From NCBI RefSeq assembly GCF_002197845.1, contig NZ_NIDE01000001.1:806001-870000 (forward strand): DNA of 64,000 bases. The letters are read 5' to 3'. This DNA comes from Fimbriiglobus ruber. Its GTDB lineage: Bacteria > Planctomycetota > Planctomycetia > Gemmatales > Gemmataceae. The notes under the pieces were generated by a model. That model had not been told where the DNA came from. It saw only the letters and a list, made by a program, of their open reading frames with translations, and did no database searches. Made by a program: the position numbers and the translations under genes. Positions 8,866 through 19,452 of the stretch are shown piece by piece (the first letter of the stretch is position 1; the number at the start of each line of letters is the position of its first letter).

Positions 8866-9240
8866 TTTCGCTGCCGCTGCTGCTGCGATTTTCTGCCCGG
8901 CCTGTACCCCGTCTTTACCGACCCGGCCCCACGCTCACCAGGTTTCTCGCCCTTCGGCGGGTTCGCGACGGTGTGGTAGTGATGGCCGCGTTGGCTTACT
9001 TCTTCCGCGCCTCCAGCGCCTCCTTCGGCGGCTGTGCCTCAATGAGCCCGCCAAACCCGCCGATCAGGTCCGCCCGGCCCGCCTTGGATGCGCGCGTCAC
9101 GGACCTCGAAGTCGTTCTCGGGCCTGAAGAACGGCATCAACGCCCGCTGCATCTTCCGGTCGTTCAGCCCCTTCGCGATCGCCACCGGCTTCTTCGTGAA
9201 CGGGTCGATGCCGTGTAACACATACACGTCGCGATGTCGA
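8866..9240 (-). repeat. ygiQ-tail repeat copy B
   Basis: A near-complete copy of the last ~140 codons of ygiQ, on the same strand as the intact gene. The minus strand reads [40 protein letters not shown] with frameshifts further on. Homology to 24150-24567 stops abruptly at the octamer GCGATGTC (9231-9238), the same place where copies C and G stop. It is not translatable as a protein. Confidence 0.9.
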
Positions 9241-9407
9241 TCGAGACGGCGGTGAAGCTGGCCGCGAGTCCTCACATCCTCCGCCGACACCCGTCCGAAA
9301 GCGACCAGGTGGAGATAGCGTTTCCGCTTCAGGAAACGTCACCGAACGTTGGCAACCTGCCTTCAAGCGGGATCCTGACCGGCAACAGACGCCTGAGCGG
9401 TTGACCC

Positions 9408-9436
9408 TTGAGCGAACTAGCCGTTACTTGTATCCT
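9408..9436 (+). promoter_or_regulatory. Candidate promoter of the XRE-cupin gene
   Basis: TTGAGC (9408-9413) and TATCCT (9431-9436) are separated by 17 bp, close to a sigma-70 promoter. Transcription would begin near 9443, directly before the palindrome at 9453-9465. Confidence 0.4.
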
Positions 9437-9452
9437 CAGGGATAGAACGGCT

Positions 9453-9465
9453 TGGTACAGTACCA
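9453..9465. promoter_or_regulatory. Candidate operator, 13-bp palindrome TGGTACAGTACCA
   Basis: A perfect odd palindrome in the 5' leader, 20 bp before the ATG of the XRE-cupin gene. The identical 13-mer forms the centre of the 69-bp palindrome at 10276-10344, downstream of the same gene. A self-encoded HTH protein with the same site on both sides suggests autoregulation. Confidence 0.55.
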
Positions 9466-9485
9466 CCCTCTCCAATTACGATAGC

Positions 9486-10223
9486 ATGAACAAACGTCGC
9501 CCCAAACAATCTAAAGGGATTCTTGACCAGGAGCGGGAAGCCGCAGAAATGATGTCCCGCGTGCCGGCCGGGGTTCTTGGGCTCAGGCTGCGGCGGGCGC
9601 GGACTCTTCAGGGGCTCTCCGTCCGCGATGTGGCCAGTCGCGCCTCCCTGAGCAAGACCTCCGTCGTCCGGCTCGAACAGGGACACGACGTTCACCCGCT
9701 AACGGTGGTCAAGGTCTGCGCCGTGCTGGGACTGCACCTAGCTGGGATCACCGGCTCGCAGGCGGCGGGCGATGCGGCGGCCACCGCCCACCACAAAGCG
9801 GACGACCGCTGGTACGACATGACCGACTTCGGCGCTGGTCCGCTTGGCGGCGTGGAACGGCCTCTGACCCCGGCCGAGCGTAAGAGCTGTGCCGAGGGCG
9901 GCACCGCGGTCGCGCTCTTACTGCTCAAAAGCCGCTTAACGACAGGACGCTTGCTGCCGACGGTACTCGAACTCTACAGCGCCAGCCCGACGCGCAGCCA
10001 CGCCGGCGAGGAATTCGTCTACGTACTGTGTGGCAAGCTAACGCTCTGCATTGAGGGCGTCGTTCACACGCTGTCGGAAGGGGAGGCGATGACCTTCTGG
10101 AGCGAGGAAGAACACAGCTACGCCCCCGCGCCCGATTCGCCGACGATGCCAGTGCAAGTGCTGTCCGTGCGCATCGACGAGAAGAGAAGCCGACCACGAC
10201 GCAGCACCAGCAAGCCCCTGTGA
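9486..10223 (+). CDS. XRE-family regulator with C-terminal cupin
   Basis: 245 aa from ATG at 9486 (MNKRRPKQSKG). A longer frame from TTG at 9408 would overlap the promoter and operator, so it is rejected. Residues about 30-88 form a helix-turn-helix of the lambda-repressor type (LRLRRARTLQGLSVRDVA, SLSKTSVVRLEQG). Residues about 165-240 form a cupin barrel (SHAGEEFVYVLCGKLTLCIE, HTLSEGEAMTFWSEEEHSY) that would bind a small effector. This is the architecture of SutR/PuuR-like repressors. It sits alone between ygiQ-tail copies B and C, upstream of a secreted protein on the same strand. The flanking TGGTACAGTACCA sites are likely its operators (inference). Confidence 0.87.
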   Translation: MNKRRPKQSKGILDQEREAAEMMSRVPAGVLGLRLRRARTLQGLSVRDVASRASLSKTSVVRLEQGHDVHPLTVVKVCAVLGLHLAGITGSQAAGDAAATAHHKADDRWYDMTDFGAGPLGGVERPLTPAERKSCAEGGTAVALLLLKSRLTTGRLLPTVLELYSASPTRSHAGEEFVYVLCGKLTLCIEGVVHTLSEGEAMTFWSEEEHSYAPAPDSPTMPVQVLSVRIDEKRSRPRRSTSKPL

Positions 10224-10275
10224 TCGCCCCCGCCATCACTTTTTTCGGGACACGAGGACTTGACAAGGCTAAACA

Positions 10276-10344
10276 CTGGCTTAGTCTGGCACAGTGCCAC
10301 GAATGGTACAGTACCATTCGTGGCACTGTGCCAGACTAAGCCAG
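10276..10344. promoter_or_regulatory. 69-bp perfect palindrome (34-bp arms, 1-nt centre)
   Basis: Arms at 10276-10309 and 10311-10344 are exact reverse complements around a single A at 10310. The centre is TGGTACAGTACCA (10304-10316), identical to the candidate operator at 9453-9465. It lies 52 bp after the XRE-cupin stop and 29 bp before the next gene's ATG. It could be an operator for the downstream gene, a very strong terminator-like hairpin, or a structure targeted by a nuclease or recombinase. No T-run follows, so a simple terminator is less likely. Confidence 0.9.
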
Positions 10345-10372
10345 ACGACGTTGGCTTTTCGGAGGATCGTAT

Positions 10373-11131
10373 ATGGTGAACTGGGGAAAGGTCATTCTGG
10401 CGGGCGTCGTGTTCGTGTTCGTGTTCGTGGCCGCAACGGCGGACACCCCCCGCGAGTACAAGGGCTGGGGCCTGGATCAAGAAAAAGAGCAGGTCAAACG
10501 CCGGGAGGATCCGACAGCCTGGGACAAGGAGATGCTCGAACAAGACAAAGTTCTGTCCAAAGTTCTGTCCAAGGGTCCTGGTTCGAGGCCGTTCGCGTTC
10601 GGCACCTTTCCGGTGCCCCAGTACGACCTCGTTGGAAAAGGCTCTTGTGGCGGGAACGGCAACCTGTTCGCGGAACACCCCTGGCGCGATCACTACGTTC
10701 TGAGCAATACTTTCTTTGTCGGTCGTAGCCCGGTAAACGAGAAATTCGTCGGGGACCGCAAAGATGAGGTCTTCTTCCACATCCTAGTGCTTGCGGACAA
10801 GAAGTTGGACGGTTCCAACGTCGCCAGTAACATCAGTTCGCGAAACCACCCGCATTACATCGGGCAAGGGCAGTTCAAGACGTCGAGGTCCGAAGTCTAC
10901 TACGTGGCATTCCAGACTGCCGACCGAAACGCATACGCGGTCGTCAACATGCGGCTGTTCGACTTGCGGGCAGGGCGAGTCGTCATCATCACCCCGCAAA
11001 AAGACGGGACATTGCGGTCCATGCAGGTGGAGGCCCCGACCCTTTCCTCGGCAGAAGTGAAAGACTTCGATGCCAAGCTCCTCAAAGAGCCTGGGGTCAT
11101 CAAGTTCCTGGACTCGACTGGGAAAGAGTAG
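10373..11131 (+). CDS. Secreted protein of unknown function
   Basis: 252 aa. A clear signal peptide, MVNWGKVILAGVVFVFVFVA followed by ATAD, includes a GTGTTC triplet-pair repeat in the DNA. The mature protein has no domain I recognise. Notable segments are GFGTFPVPQYDLVGKG-like (FAFGTFPVPQYD), NLFAEHPWRDHYVLSNTFFV, VYYVAFQTADRNAYAVVNMR and a C-terminal VIITPQKDGTLRSMQV. A short tandem duplication (KVLSKVLSK) is visible at about residue 60. CGGAGG lies 8 nt before the ATG. It directly follows the 69-bp palindrome and is probably controlled through it by the XRE-cupin protein. Confidence 0.75.
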   Translation: MVNWGKVILAGVVFVFVFVAATADTPREYKGWGLDQEKEQVKRREDPTAWDKEMLEQDKVLSKVLSKGPGSRPFAFGTFPVPQYDLVGKGSCGGNGNLFAEHPWRDHYVLSNTFFVGRSPVNEKFVGDRKDEVFFHILVLADKKLDGSNVASNISSRNHPHYIGQGQFKTSRSEVYYVAFQTADRNAYAVVNMRLFDLRAGRVVIITPQKDGTLRSMQVEAPTLSSAEVKDFDAKLLKEPGVIKFLDSTGKE

Positions 11132-11160
11132 TTCAGGCGGGGCTAACGGGGAGAGCGATG

Positions 11161-11607
11161 CTTAGGGCCGAGTTGCTGATCCCTTGCCGTTCCGCTTGTC
11201 CTTCTTTCCTTGCTGCCGCCGCTGCGTTTTCCGCCCCGGCCGGTAGCCTGCCGCCTTCACCGGCCCCGCCCCACGCTCTCCAGGTTTCTCGCCCCGCGCC
11301 GGGTTAGCGACCGCATGGTAGTGGTCGTCGTCCTCGTCCCCGCGGACCGCTCGGTTCGCCTCACGCCGCCGCTTCTCCAGCGTTTCTTTGGGCGGGTTCG
11401 CCGGGATCAGCCCCTCGCACCCGCCGATCAGATCCGCCCGACTTTGATGAGCGCGTCGCGGACCGCGAAGTCGTTCTCGGGCTCGAAGAACGGCATCAAC
11501 GCCCGCTGCATCTTCCGGTCGTTCAACCCCTTGGCGATCGCCACCGGCTTCTTCGTGAACGGGTCGATGCCCGTGTAATACATGCACGTCGCGATGTCAA
11601 ACGGTCC
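11161..11607 (-). repeat. ygiQ-tail repeat copy C
   Basis: The most complete decayed copy. The minus strand reads [54 protein letters not shown] and, after frame changes, [20 protein letters not shown]. It contains an insertion encoding RRREANRAVRGDEDDD in place of [10 protein letters not shown]. Its 5' side homology ends at or within a few bp of GCGATGTC (11591-11598). Confidence 0.92.
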
Positions 11608-11852
11608 ATAATGAAACCGCCGGCCCACCTTTACAGCGACGCTCGCGACCGAGTGGGATTTTAGGTTCAAATCCTTGCCGGGTAACGCAAAAAACCCCTG
11701 CGAATCCCGAGAGTTCTGTCATTACTGTCGTTCACCTATCTGTCGAAAAAGCGTTTTGCCGATTGTTCGATGTCCAAACTGAGCGGGGATGACCAGCGAA
11801 ACGCCCCAATGCGTATTGTGTCGCGAGCAGTACTATTCCGCATTACACCGAA
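11608..11852. other. Spacer after ygiQ-tail copy C, no gene recognised
   Basis: AT-richer DNA between copy C and the stop of the coiled-coil gene. No coding signal was seen. Confidence 0.35.
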
Positions 11853-12971
11853 TCAGCGTTTCGACGGCTTCCCACCCACGCCCGATGGCTTGCAGGAATC
11901 GCACACCACCTGCCCGCTCTTGTTGAGGGTGAACTCATAACTCGGCTTTCCACACACCGGGCACGGCACGGCCTCGATCGTTTCCAGCAGCGGATCCCAC
12001 ACCACATCCAGGCGGCCCGTTGCGTGATCGGCCGCCGTCACCGAAATCTGCACCAACAACTTCGGCTGCTCGACTCGCAAGAGTTGCAACAGCCGCAGGT
12101 CGGCTTGAAGTTGACTCTTTTGTCGAAGCTCCGCGATGCGTAGTTGCTCCTCGCGGGCCAGAGCGGCTTGACGTTCGGCACGTCGGCCGGCCGCCTCCTC
12201 CGCATTCGCCGTCGCCCGCTTCTTTTGCTCGTCCAGTTCCAGACGCATATCGGCATAGTACTGTTGCAATCGCCCAATCTGTACGTCGCACCGCTCGCTC
12301 AGTTCGCGGCCACGGTTGTTCGCCAGAGCCGCGATGCTTCGCAAGATTTGGCCGCGAGCCAACTGATAGCCCGCCTGCAAACTGATGGCGCGAGCCGGGG
12401 GCAACGCCGGCGATGCGTGCTCGGCTAGCCGCGTGGGGTCCAAGATTTGTTCCAGGTGCCGCACCTCGCGGCCGTAGTGAAGATCGATCGCGAGGGGCAA
12501 GACCATCTGCTCTTTCTGATCACTGACGAAAGCCGTCTGAAACCAGAACGCCACCTGTGGAAAATGCAATGCCCGAACTGTTTTAATCTGAATCGTGGCT
12601 GGTGCGACCGTCAAACTCCGTCGCAGTCGATTGAGCAAATCGTGCGGCTGAAGGTTCAAGCCGATGAAGAAGAACTGCCCGGCTCGGCCGCGTTGCAAGG
12701 CGTCGTTCAGCAGGCGGTCCACGAGCGGCGTGCCAAAGCTGGCGAGCTGAGCCGAGGGATGTTCCGGAAGTGCCTCCGGGTCGAACGCCAGTCTCAGTAC
12801 GCCGCTTCCGGAGCCGCGCCCGGTGGGCAGTTCGGTGCCGTCAGGTAGAGCCACATCATACACCTGCGGCTCGATCTCGTCCCAAACGCCGCCGGTCTGG
12901 TCGAGGTACTGTTTCAGGAATGCTTCCAGCGGAGAACGATGATCGCCTGTCAAACTCTCCACGCGCGTCAC
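11853..12971 (-). CDS. Coiled-coil protein with C-terminal zinc ribbon, partner of the SNF2 helicase
   Basis: 372 aa, GTG start at 12971 (MTRVESLTGDHRSPLEAFLK). I recognise no named family. Residues 1-200 are globular. About 225-300 is a strongly charged coiled coil (LQQYYADMRLELDEQKKRA, AREEQLRIAELRQKSQLQA). The C-terminus holds a two-Cys-pair ribbon, CPVCGKPSYEFTLN...CDSCK, suited to zinc and nucleic-acid or protein contact. It lies 86 bp downstream of the SNF2 gene on the same strand, across a hairpin, so the two are probably co-transcribed and work together. The pair alone fills the interval between ygiQ-tail copies C and D. Confidence 0.8.
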   Translation of the reverse strand: MTRVESLTGDHRSPLEAFLKQYLDQTGGVWDEIEPQVYDVALPDGTELPTGRGSGSGVLRLAFDPEALPEHPSAQLASFGTPLVDRLLNDALQRGRAGQFFFIGLNLQPHDLLNRLRRSLTVAPATIQIKTVRALHFPQVAFWFQTAFVSDQKEQMVLPLAIDLHYGREVRHLEQILDPTRLAEHASPALPPARAISLQAGYQLARGQILRSIAALANNRGRELSERCDVQIGRLQQYYADMRLELDEQKKRATANAEEAAGRRAERQAALAREEQLRIAELRQKSQLQADLRLLQLLRVEQPKLLVQISVTAADHATGRLDVVWDPLLETIEAVPCPVCGKPSYEFTLNKSGQVVCDSCKPSGVGGKPSKR

Positions 12972-12983
12972 CTGCCTACGAGT

Positions 12984-13045
12984 AGTTAAAAGTTAAAAAA
13001 AGAAACCAAGCCCAATCTGTGGATTTCGTTTTTTAACTTTTAACT
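12984..13045. terminator. Hairpin between the SNF2 gene and its partner
   Basis: AGTTAAAAGTTAAAAAA (12984-13000) and its exact complement (13029-13045) enclose a 28-nt loop. The right side is extended by tandem TAACTTT units. The stem is AT-rich and weak, with a U-run on the transcript. It may act as an intercistronic attenuator that lowers expression of the downstream gene. Confidence 0.5.
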
Positions 13046-13057
13046 TTTAACTTTCCC

Positions 13058-15124
<2,067 letters not shown>

Positions 15125-15231
15125 CGTGTAGCCAAGTTCCGAGAGTATTCTCAGTTATTGTAGATGGTTTTCGCAATCGAACAGTCGGAGTGCTGTTTCC
15201 GGGTGCCGCTGACACAACGTCGGCCGATTTC

Positions 15232-15412
15232 ACTTCCCCTGCCGCCACTGCTGCGTCTTCGCTCCGGCCGGATAGCCTGTAGGCTTGATCGGCCCCGCCC
15301 CTCGCTCGCCGGGCTTCTCGCCCTTCGCCGGATTCGCGACCGCGTGACAATGATTTCTCCACACGGCCGCGTTGGCTTGCTTCTTCCGCGCCTCCGGCGC
15401 CTCTTTAAGCCA
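15232..15412 (-). repeat. ygiQ-tail repeat copy D
   Basis: Only the 3'-terminal half is present. The minus strand reads [51 protein letters not shown]. Its gene-side end lies within 3 bp of the phospholipase stop codon at 15415, so the preceding cassette is joined directly to it. Confidence 0.88.
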
Positions 15413-15414
15413 TC

Positions 15415-17934
15415 CTACTCCGACGCTCGGCCGATCTGAGGGTCGCTGTAGCCCCACTGCCCCGTTTCGACCCGACCGGCGTAGCACTTTGCGAACTGCG
15501 GGTAGCCGACGATGCGTAGCGTGAGGTCATACCAGCCGAAGCTCGCTTTCGTATCGATTGTCAGCGTGCCGTGCCCGTTGGTGGAAACGTTGAGCGACTG
15601 GTCGGCGGCCTTGTACGCGTTGTCGTGGACCTGGACCGTGAGGCCACGCTTGCCGTCGCGGTTGGTGGCCGTAAGCACGAGGCCGCCGGTCGGCGTGTGA
15701 CCGCCGAGCGCCCGCGCGTAGTCGAACGTCACCTCCACCGGCGGGTCGTCACTGCCGCCCTGGAACGTGCGGAAGAAACCGTTCGGACCGTACGCCCGCA
15801 AGTGATAGCGGCCGTCCGTGAAGTCGGACAGCGCCCAGGAATCTTCGACGCGCTCGCCCGCGTCGACGGCATAGTTCCGCACCGCCACGCCCGCTTTCGT
15901 GAAGGCGTACACAGTGAACGGCGAACCGACCGAGCGCGAACCGAAGGCGTCCTTACCGGCCGCGAAGTGGAGGGCAAAGTGCGTCCGCCCCGCGTCCAGT
16001 TGACCGTCGACGGTCAGCTCATACGAAAGCGCGGCCGACCGTCGCCGACCCGGTTCCTGCCGCGGCAGGTGCGGCGACGAGCGCGGGTCGCGGCGGGCCT
16101 GCTCGACCTCGGCGTCCGTGAACTTGTGAAAGCCGGCCGGCGGCTGCTTGAACCTGGCCTTGTGGATCGCCTCAACCACCGCGTCGCGCGACGGGAAGGT
16201 GAGGTCGCCACCCTGGTCCCGGGGGGCGGTTTGAAACGACGCCATCAGGTCGCCGCATACGACCCGTCGCCAACGGCTGATGTTTGGCTCCTCAACCTTC
16301 TTTCCCGTCTTGTGCGACAAGAACTTTTCGAGAAACTGGAGGACGGAGGTGTGGTCGAACACTTGCGAACAGACGCAGCCGCCGCGGCTCCACGGTGACG
16401 CGATGACCAGCGGCACCCGGTAGCCCAGCCCGATCGGGCCGTCGCGGACCGCGCCCTGCGAGTGATGCTTGCGATCCTGCTCCAGTTCGACGTACTCCAC
16501 GCTGGCGTCGATGCCCTTCGACACCCGTCCCGTCTCCGGCCGGCGCGGGTGCGGGGCGACGAACGGCGGTACGTGATCGAAGTAGCCGTCGTTCTCGTCG
16601 TAAGTCAGCATGAAGACCGTCTTCTTCCAAACGTCCGGGTTGTGCGTGAGGATGTTCATCACCTCGGCCACGTACCAGGCCCCGTACCACGCCGACGACG
16701 GGTGGTCGGAGAACTCTTGGGGGGCGACGATCCACGAAACCCTCGGCAGTGTACCCTCGTTGGCGTCCTTGCGGAATTGGTACAGGACGTCGCCCTTGGG
16801 CACGCGCACCGTGCGATTCGTGCCGCCGTCGCGGTAGGTGATCTCGGCGAGTTGGCGGTACGCCGGGTCGCCGCTGTTGGTGACGAAGGCGCGGGTGTGC
16901 AGGGCCCTCTCGCGGGGCGAAAGCTTGTCCCACTTCTCCTGTGTGAACTCGGCGCGCTCGGCGTCGTACCGCTTGAGCGCGGCCGTGAGTCTGGCGATCT
17001 GTTTGTCGACGTCGGCCGCCCGAGCGGGGGTGGCGGACTTTTTCGCCTTGAGCGCGTCGATCTCGCCCGGAATCTCACGGACCCGCTTCGCAACGTAGTC
17101 GCGGTGGTTGGCGGCCAGGCGGACGTTGTACTGCGTGAAGAATTCGAGTGGGTTGTCGGTGAAATTCGCCAGCCAGGCGTCCTCCGCGCCGCTCAGACCG
17201 GATTCGATCGATAACTCGTTCTGATAAATCTTCCACGAGATGCCAAGGGCTTCGAGCCGTTCGGGGAACGTCGGCCAGTTCTGCATGGTGTCGTGGTCGC
17301 AGTCCTCGTTGCGGACAATGGCCGGCGCGTCCGCGCTCGGCCTCGCACGGATCGTGCCCGTCCACGAATAGCAGCGGTTGGGCGTCGTGCCGGTCAGCGA
17401 CGAACAAAAATGCTGGTCGCACACGGTGAAGGCATCGGCCAAGGCGTAGTAGAACGGAATGTCCCGGCGGTCGTAGTACCCGAGCGTCAATGGCATCCCA
17501 GAGTATTCCTTGTGGCCGGATCGTTTGACGCGCAGCCAGCGGTCGTAGCGGCCCTGATTGCGGGCGTCGGTCTGGTCGGTCCAGCCGTGCGGCAGCGCCC
17601 CCATCCAGGTCGCGTTCGTGCCTTTCATGTCGAGACGGAATGGGGCGTAGTGGTCGCCTTTATCGTCGGCCTGGACCCAGACCGGGTTGCCATCGGGTAA
17701 CGTGATCGCCCGCGGGTCGTCGTAACCGCGGACGCCCCGGAGGGTGCCGAAGGTGTGGTCGAAGGAGCGGTTTTCCTGCATCAGGATGACGACGTGTTCC
17801 GCATTGAGGACGGTGCTGCCCGGTTCCGGCTCGATGGCCAACGCCCGCTGGATCGACTCGTTCGCGAACCCCAACAACCCGGCCGCCGCCGACATCTGAC
17901 CCGCGCGGGCCAGGAACTCGCGTCGCGTGTGCAT
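15415..17934 (-). CDS. Tat-exported phospholipase C (phosphocholine-specific type)
   Basis: 839 aa from ATG at 17934, preceded by AGAGGTG. The Tat signal is HTRREFLARAGQMSAAAGLL. The phosphoesterase domain (about 45-560) has HVVILMQENRSFDHTFGTLR (metal-binding Glu-Asn), GTTPNRCYSWTG (region of the Thr nucleophile) and MLTYDENDGYFDHVPPFV (metal Asp/Glu). HTSVLQFLEKFL follows. A charged 50-residue insert lies at about 310-360 (ALKAKKSATPARAADVDKQI). Two small C-terminal beta domains of the bacterial PLC type follow (about 640-835). It would hydrolyse phosphatidylcholine or related phosphodiesters outside the cytoplasmic membrane. Length matches the ~700-850 aa family. Confidence 0.9.
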   Translation of the reverse strand: MHTRREFLARAGQMSAAAGLLGFANESIQRALAIEPEPGSTVLNAEHVVILMQENRSFDHTFGTLRGVRGYDDPRAITLPDGNPVWVQADDKGDHYAPFRLDMKGTNATWMGALPHGWTDQTDARNQGRYDRWLRVKRSGHKEYSGMPLTLGYYDRRDIPFYYALADAFTVCDQHFCSSLTGTTPNRCYSWTGTIRARPSADAPAIVRNEDCDHDTMQNWPTFPERLEALGISWKIYQNELSIESGLSGAEDAWLANFTDNPLEFFTQYNVRLAANHRDYVAKRVREIPGEIDALKAKKSATPARAADVDKQIARLTAALKRYDAERAEFTQEKWDKLSPRERALHTRAFVTNSGDPAYRQLAEITYRDGGTNRTVRVPKGDVLYQFRKDANEGTLPRVSWIVAPQEFSDHPSSAWYGAWYVAEVMNILTHNPDVWKKTVFMLTYDENDGYFDHVPPFVAPHPRRPETGRVSKGIDASVEYVELEQDRKHHSQGAVRDGPIGLGYRVPLVIASPWSRGGCVCSQVFDHTSVLQFLEKFLSHKTGKKVEEPNISRWRRVVCGDLMASFQTAPRDQGGDLTFPSRDAVVEAIHKARFKQPPAGFHKFTDAEVEQARRDPRSSPHLPRQEPGRRRSAALSYELTVDGQLDAGRTHFALHFAAGKDAFGSRSVGSPFTVYAFTKAGVAVRNYAVDAGERVEDSWALSDFTDGRYHLRAYGPNGFFRTFQGGSDDPPVEVTFDYARALGGHTPTGGLVLTATNRDGKRGLTVQVHDNAYKAADQSLNVSTNGHGTLTIDTKASFGWYDLTLRIVGYPQFAKCYAGRVETGQWGYSDPQIGRASE

Positions 17935-18064
17935 GGACACCTCTACAACCGTCAGGGGCACCCGTCAGGCGGGCTTCACCCAAGTTGCCGGCCTCGGCCC
18001 GAACGGGATTTCCTGCGTTCCCCACTTTGTAGCCGGCGTCGACTCACTCCTCAACTATTCCCGC

Positions 18065-18353
18065 CCTGTCGCCGTCGACCCCGCTCGCCGGGTTCGCAAC
18101 GGTGTGGTGGTTGGTCACCGCGGACGGTCGCGTTCGCTTGCTACTTCCGCGCCTCCAGCGCCTCAATGAGCCCGTCGCACCCGCCGATCGGGTCGGCCCG
18201 GCCCGCCTTGATGAGCGCGTCGCGGACCTCGAAGTAATTCGAGGGCTTGAAGAACTGCATCAACGCCCGCTTCATCCACCAATCCCCCTTCGCGATCGCC
18301 ACCGGCTTCTTTGTGAATGGGTCGATGCCCGTATGAACAGACACGCCCGCTGC
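18065..18353 (-). repeat. ygiQ-tail repeat copy E, fused into a nuclease gene
   Basis: The minus strand reads [56 protein letters not shown]. The Lys-Gly-Leu-Asn-Asp segment is deleted or rearranged near 18275. Weak similarity continues to about 18353, close to the edge shared by copies B, C and G. The upstream DUF4365-like gene reads into this copy in a different frame. Confidence 0.88.
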
Positions 18354-18831
18354 CCGAAGCTTCACGCGGGCAGGAGTTGCGTGGGCATTCGTACCAGGCC
18401 CTCACCCGATCGATGATGTCGCTGACTGCGGCGGGGTCGAGCGGGGAGAATAGACCCGTTTCGTGGAACCGCAGCGTACTACCCTTGGCCTCGATCTGTG
18501 GCTCGGCCACCCATGCGTAGAAGGCCTTGCTCTCGCGGACGTTGACCACGAAGACGCATACCGGAAGAGAGATCGGGCTGCCGGGTTCGCGGAAGAGTGG
18601 TTTGACGTTCTGCATCCAGTCTTCGGGCGCCGAGGATGTGGTCCCTCTCACCTGCACCACGAACAGCCGCGTCGATAGGGGATCGCCGGTGTCGAGTTCG
18701 ACGAGGAAATCCGGCCCGCTGTCGTGCTTCCGCTCACTTCGGACGCGAACGTCTCGGCGGGAGGTGAGTAACACCCCGGCCAGTGCCTCGCTCCGCTCCG
18801 CGACAAACCAAGGATCGTTGGTATTCGACAT
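18163..18831 (-). CDS. DUF4365-like PD-(D/E)XK protein with 3' end replaced by a ygiQ tail
   Basis: 222 codons. Residues 1-150 resemble DUF4365, a restriction-endonuclease-like fold. They include FVAERSEALAGVLLTSRRD, SGPDFLVEL (catalytic Asp), LFVVQVRGT (Gln-x-Arg in place of E-x-K) and LPVCVFVVNVRESKAFYAWV. After about residue 155 the sequence ([35 protein letters not shown]) is an out-of-frame reading of ygiQ-tail copy E, so the native C-terminus is lost. It follows a second DUF4365-like gene by 7 bp. Whether the chimera is functional is unknown. Confidence 0.75.
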   Translation of the reverse strand: MSNTNDPWFVAERSEALAGVLLTSRRDVRVRSERKHDSGPDFLVELDTGDPLSTRLFVVQVRGTTSSAPEDWMQNVKPLFREPGSPISLPVCVFVVNVRESKAFYAWVAEPQIEAKGSTLRFHETGLFSPLDPAAVSDIIDRVRAWYECPRNSCPREASGSGRVCSYGHRPIHKEAGGDREGGLVDEAGVDAVLQALELLRGPRRAHQGGPGRPDRRVRRAH

Positions 18832-18838
18832 CGTTGGC

Positions 18839-19432
18839 CTACTCCCGGAAGCGTGAGCCGGTGAGGGTCAGGTTGCGGCTCGACCAGAATTCGATGACCT
18901 CATCACGGAGTTGCTCAAGAACGACGCACTCGATCCGGAACCGCGTGGTCAAGCTCGCAACATTGACGCGCGGCTCGTTCAAGGACAGTAGAAACCCGAC
19001 GCCGATCGCATTTACGTCGATCCCGACCAAGTAGGTCGGCGCTGGGCAGGCGACCATCCGATCGATGTCGTCTTGGGTCACCTGTACCCACAGCCGATTC
19101 TCCTCCGAGGTATAGCCCGGCGTCGTACCCTTGACCTGCACAAAGAAAAAGTACGCCGGCCGGTCCACGACTTCGACGATGTAGTCGAAAGTAGGGTACT
19201 TATCGCCCAGGAACCGAGGCCGAAAGAACGGGTCGTCTCGTCCGCAGAGGTCTGTCATGAGAAGACTGAACAGCCACTGCCCACGCTCCCCGATGTCTTC
19301 TCTGGCCACTTGCTCACCTGTCGGCAGCCCCTTGAGTGACACGCCTATCGTACCACCGCCGCCGTCTATTGTTAAGGCGTTCGGCAGTTGATAGTTAACC
19401 CACTCCAACCAACGCGGAACCCTTCGTGGCAC
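18839..19432 (-). CDS. DUF4365-like PD-(D/E)XK protein
   Basis: 197 aa, GTG at 19432. The conserved part begins near residue 36 (GEQVAREDIGERGQWLFSLL), so the true start may be a GTG about 30 codons downstream. The nuclease-like core is FDYIVEVVD, then AYFFFVQVKGT (Gln-x-Lys), followed by ENRLWVQVTQDDIDRMV, PTYLVGIDVNAIGVGFLLSL. DUF4365 proteins are found in mobile and defence-associated loci and are predicted to cut nucleic acid. Two tandem family members separated by 7 bp suggest a heteromeric complex. Lies between ygiQ-tail copies E and F. Confidence 0.75.
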   Translation of the reverse strand: MPRRVPRWLEWVNYQLPNALTIDGGGGTIGVSLKGLPTGEQVAREDIGERGQWLFSLLMTDLCGRDDPFFRPRFLGDKYPTFDYIVEVVDRPAYFFFVQVKGTTPGYTSEENRLWVQVTQDDIDRMVACPAPTYLVGIDVNAIGVGFLLSLNEPRVNVASLTTRFRIECVVLEQLRDEVIEFWSSRNLTLTGSRFRE

Positions 19433-19452
19433 GGCCTGGAAAGCCGCGCTAC

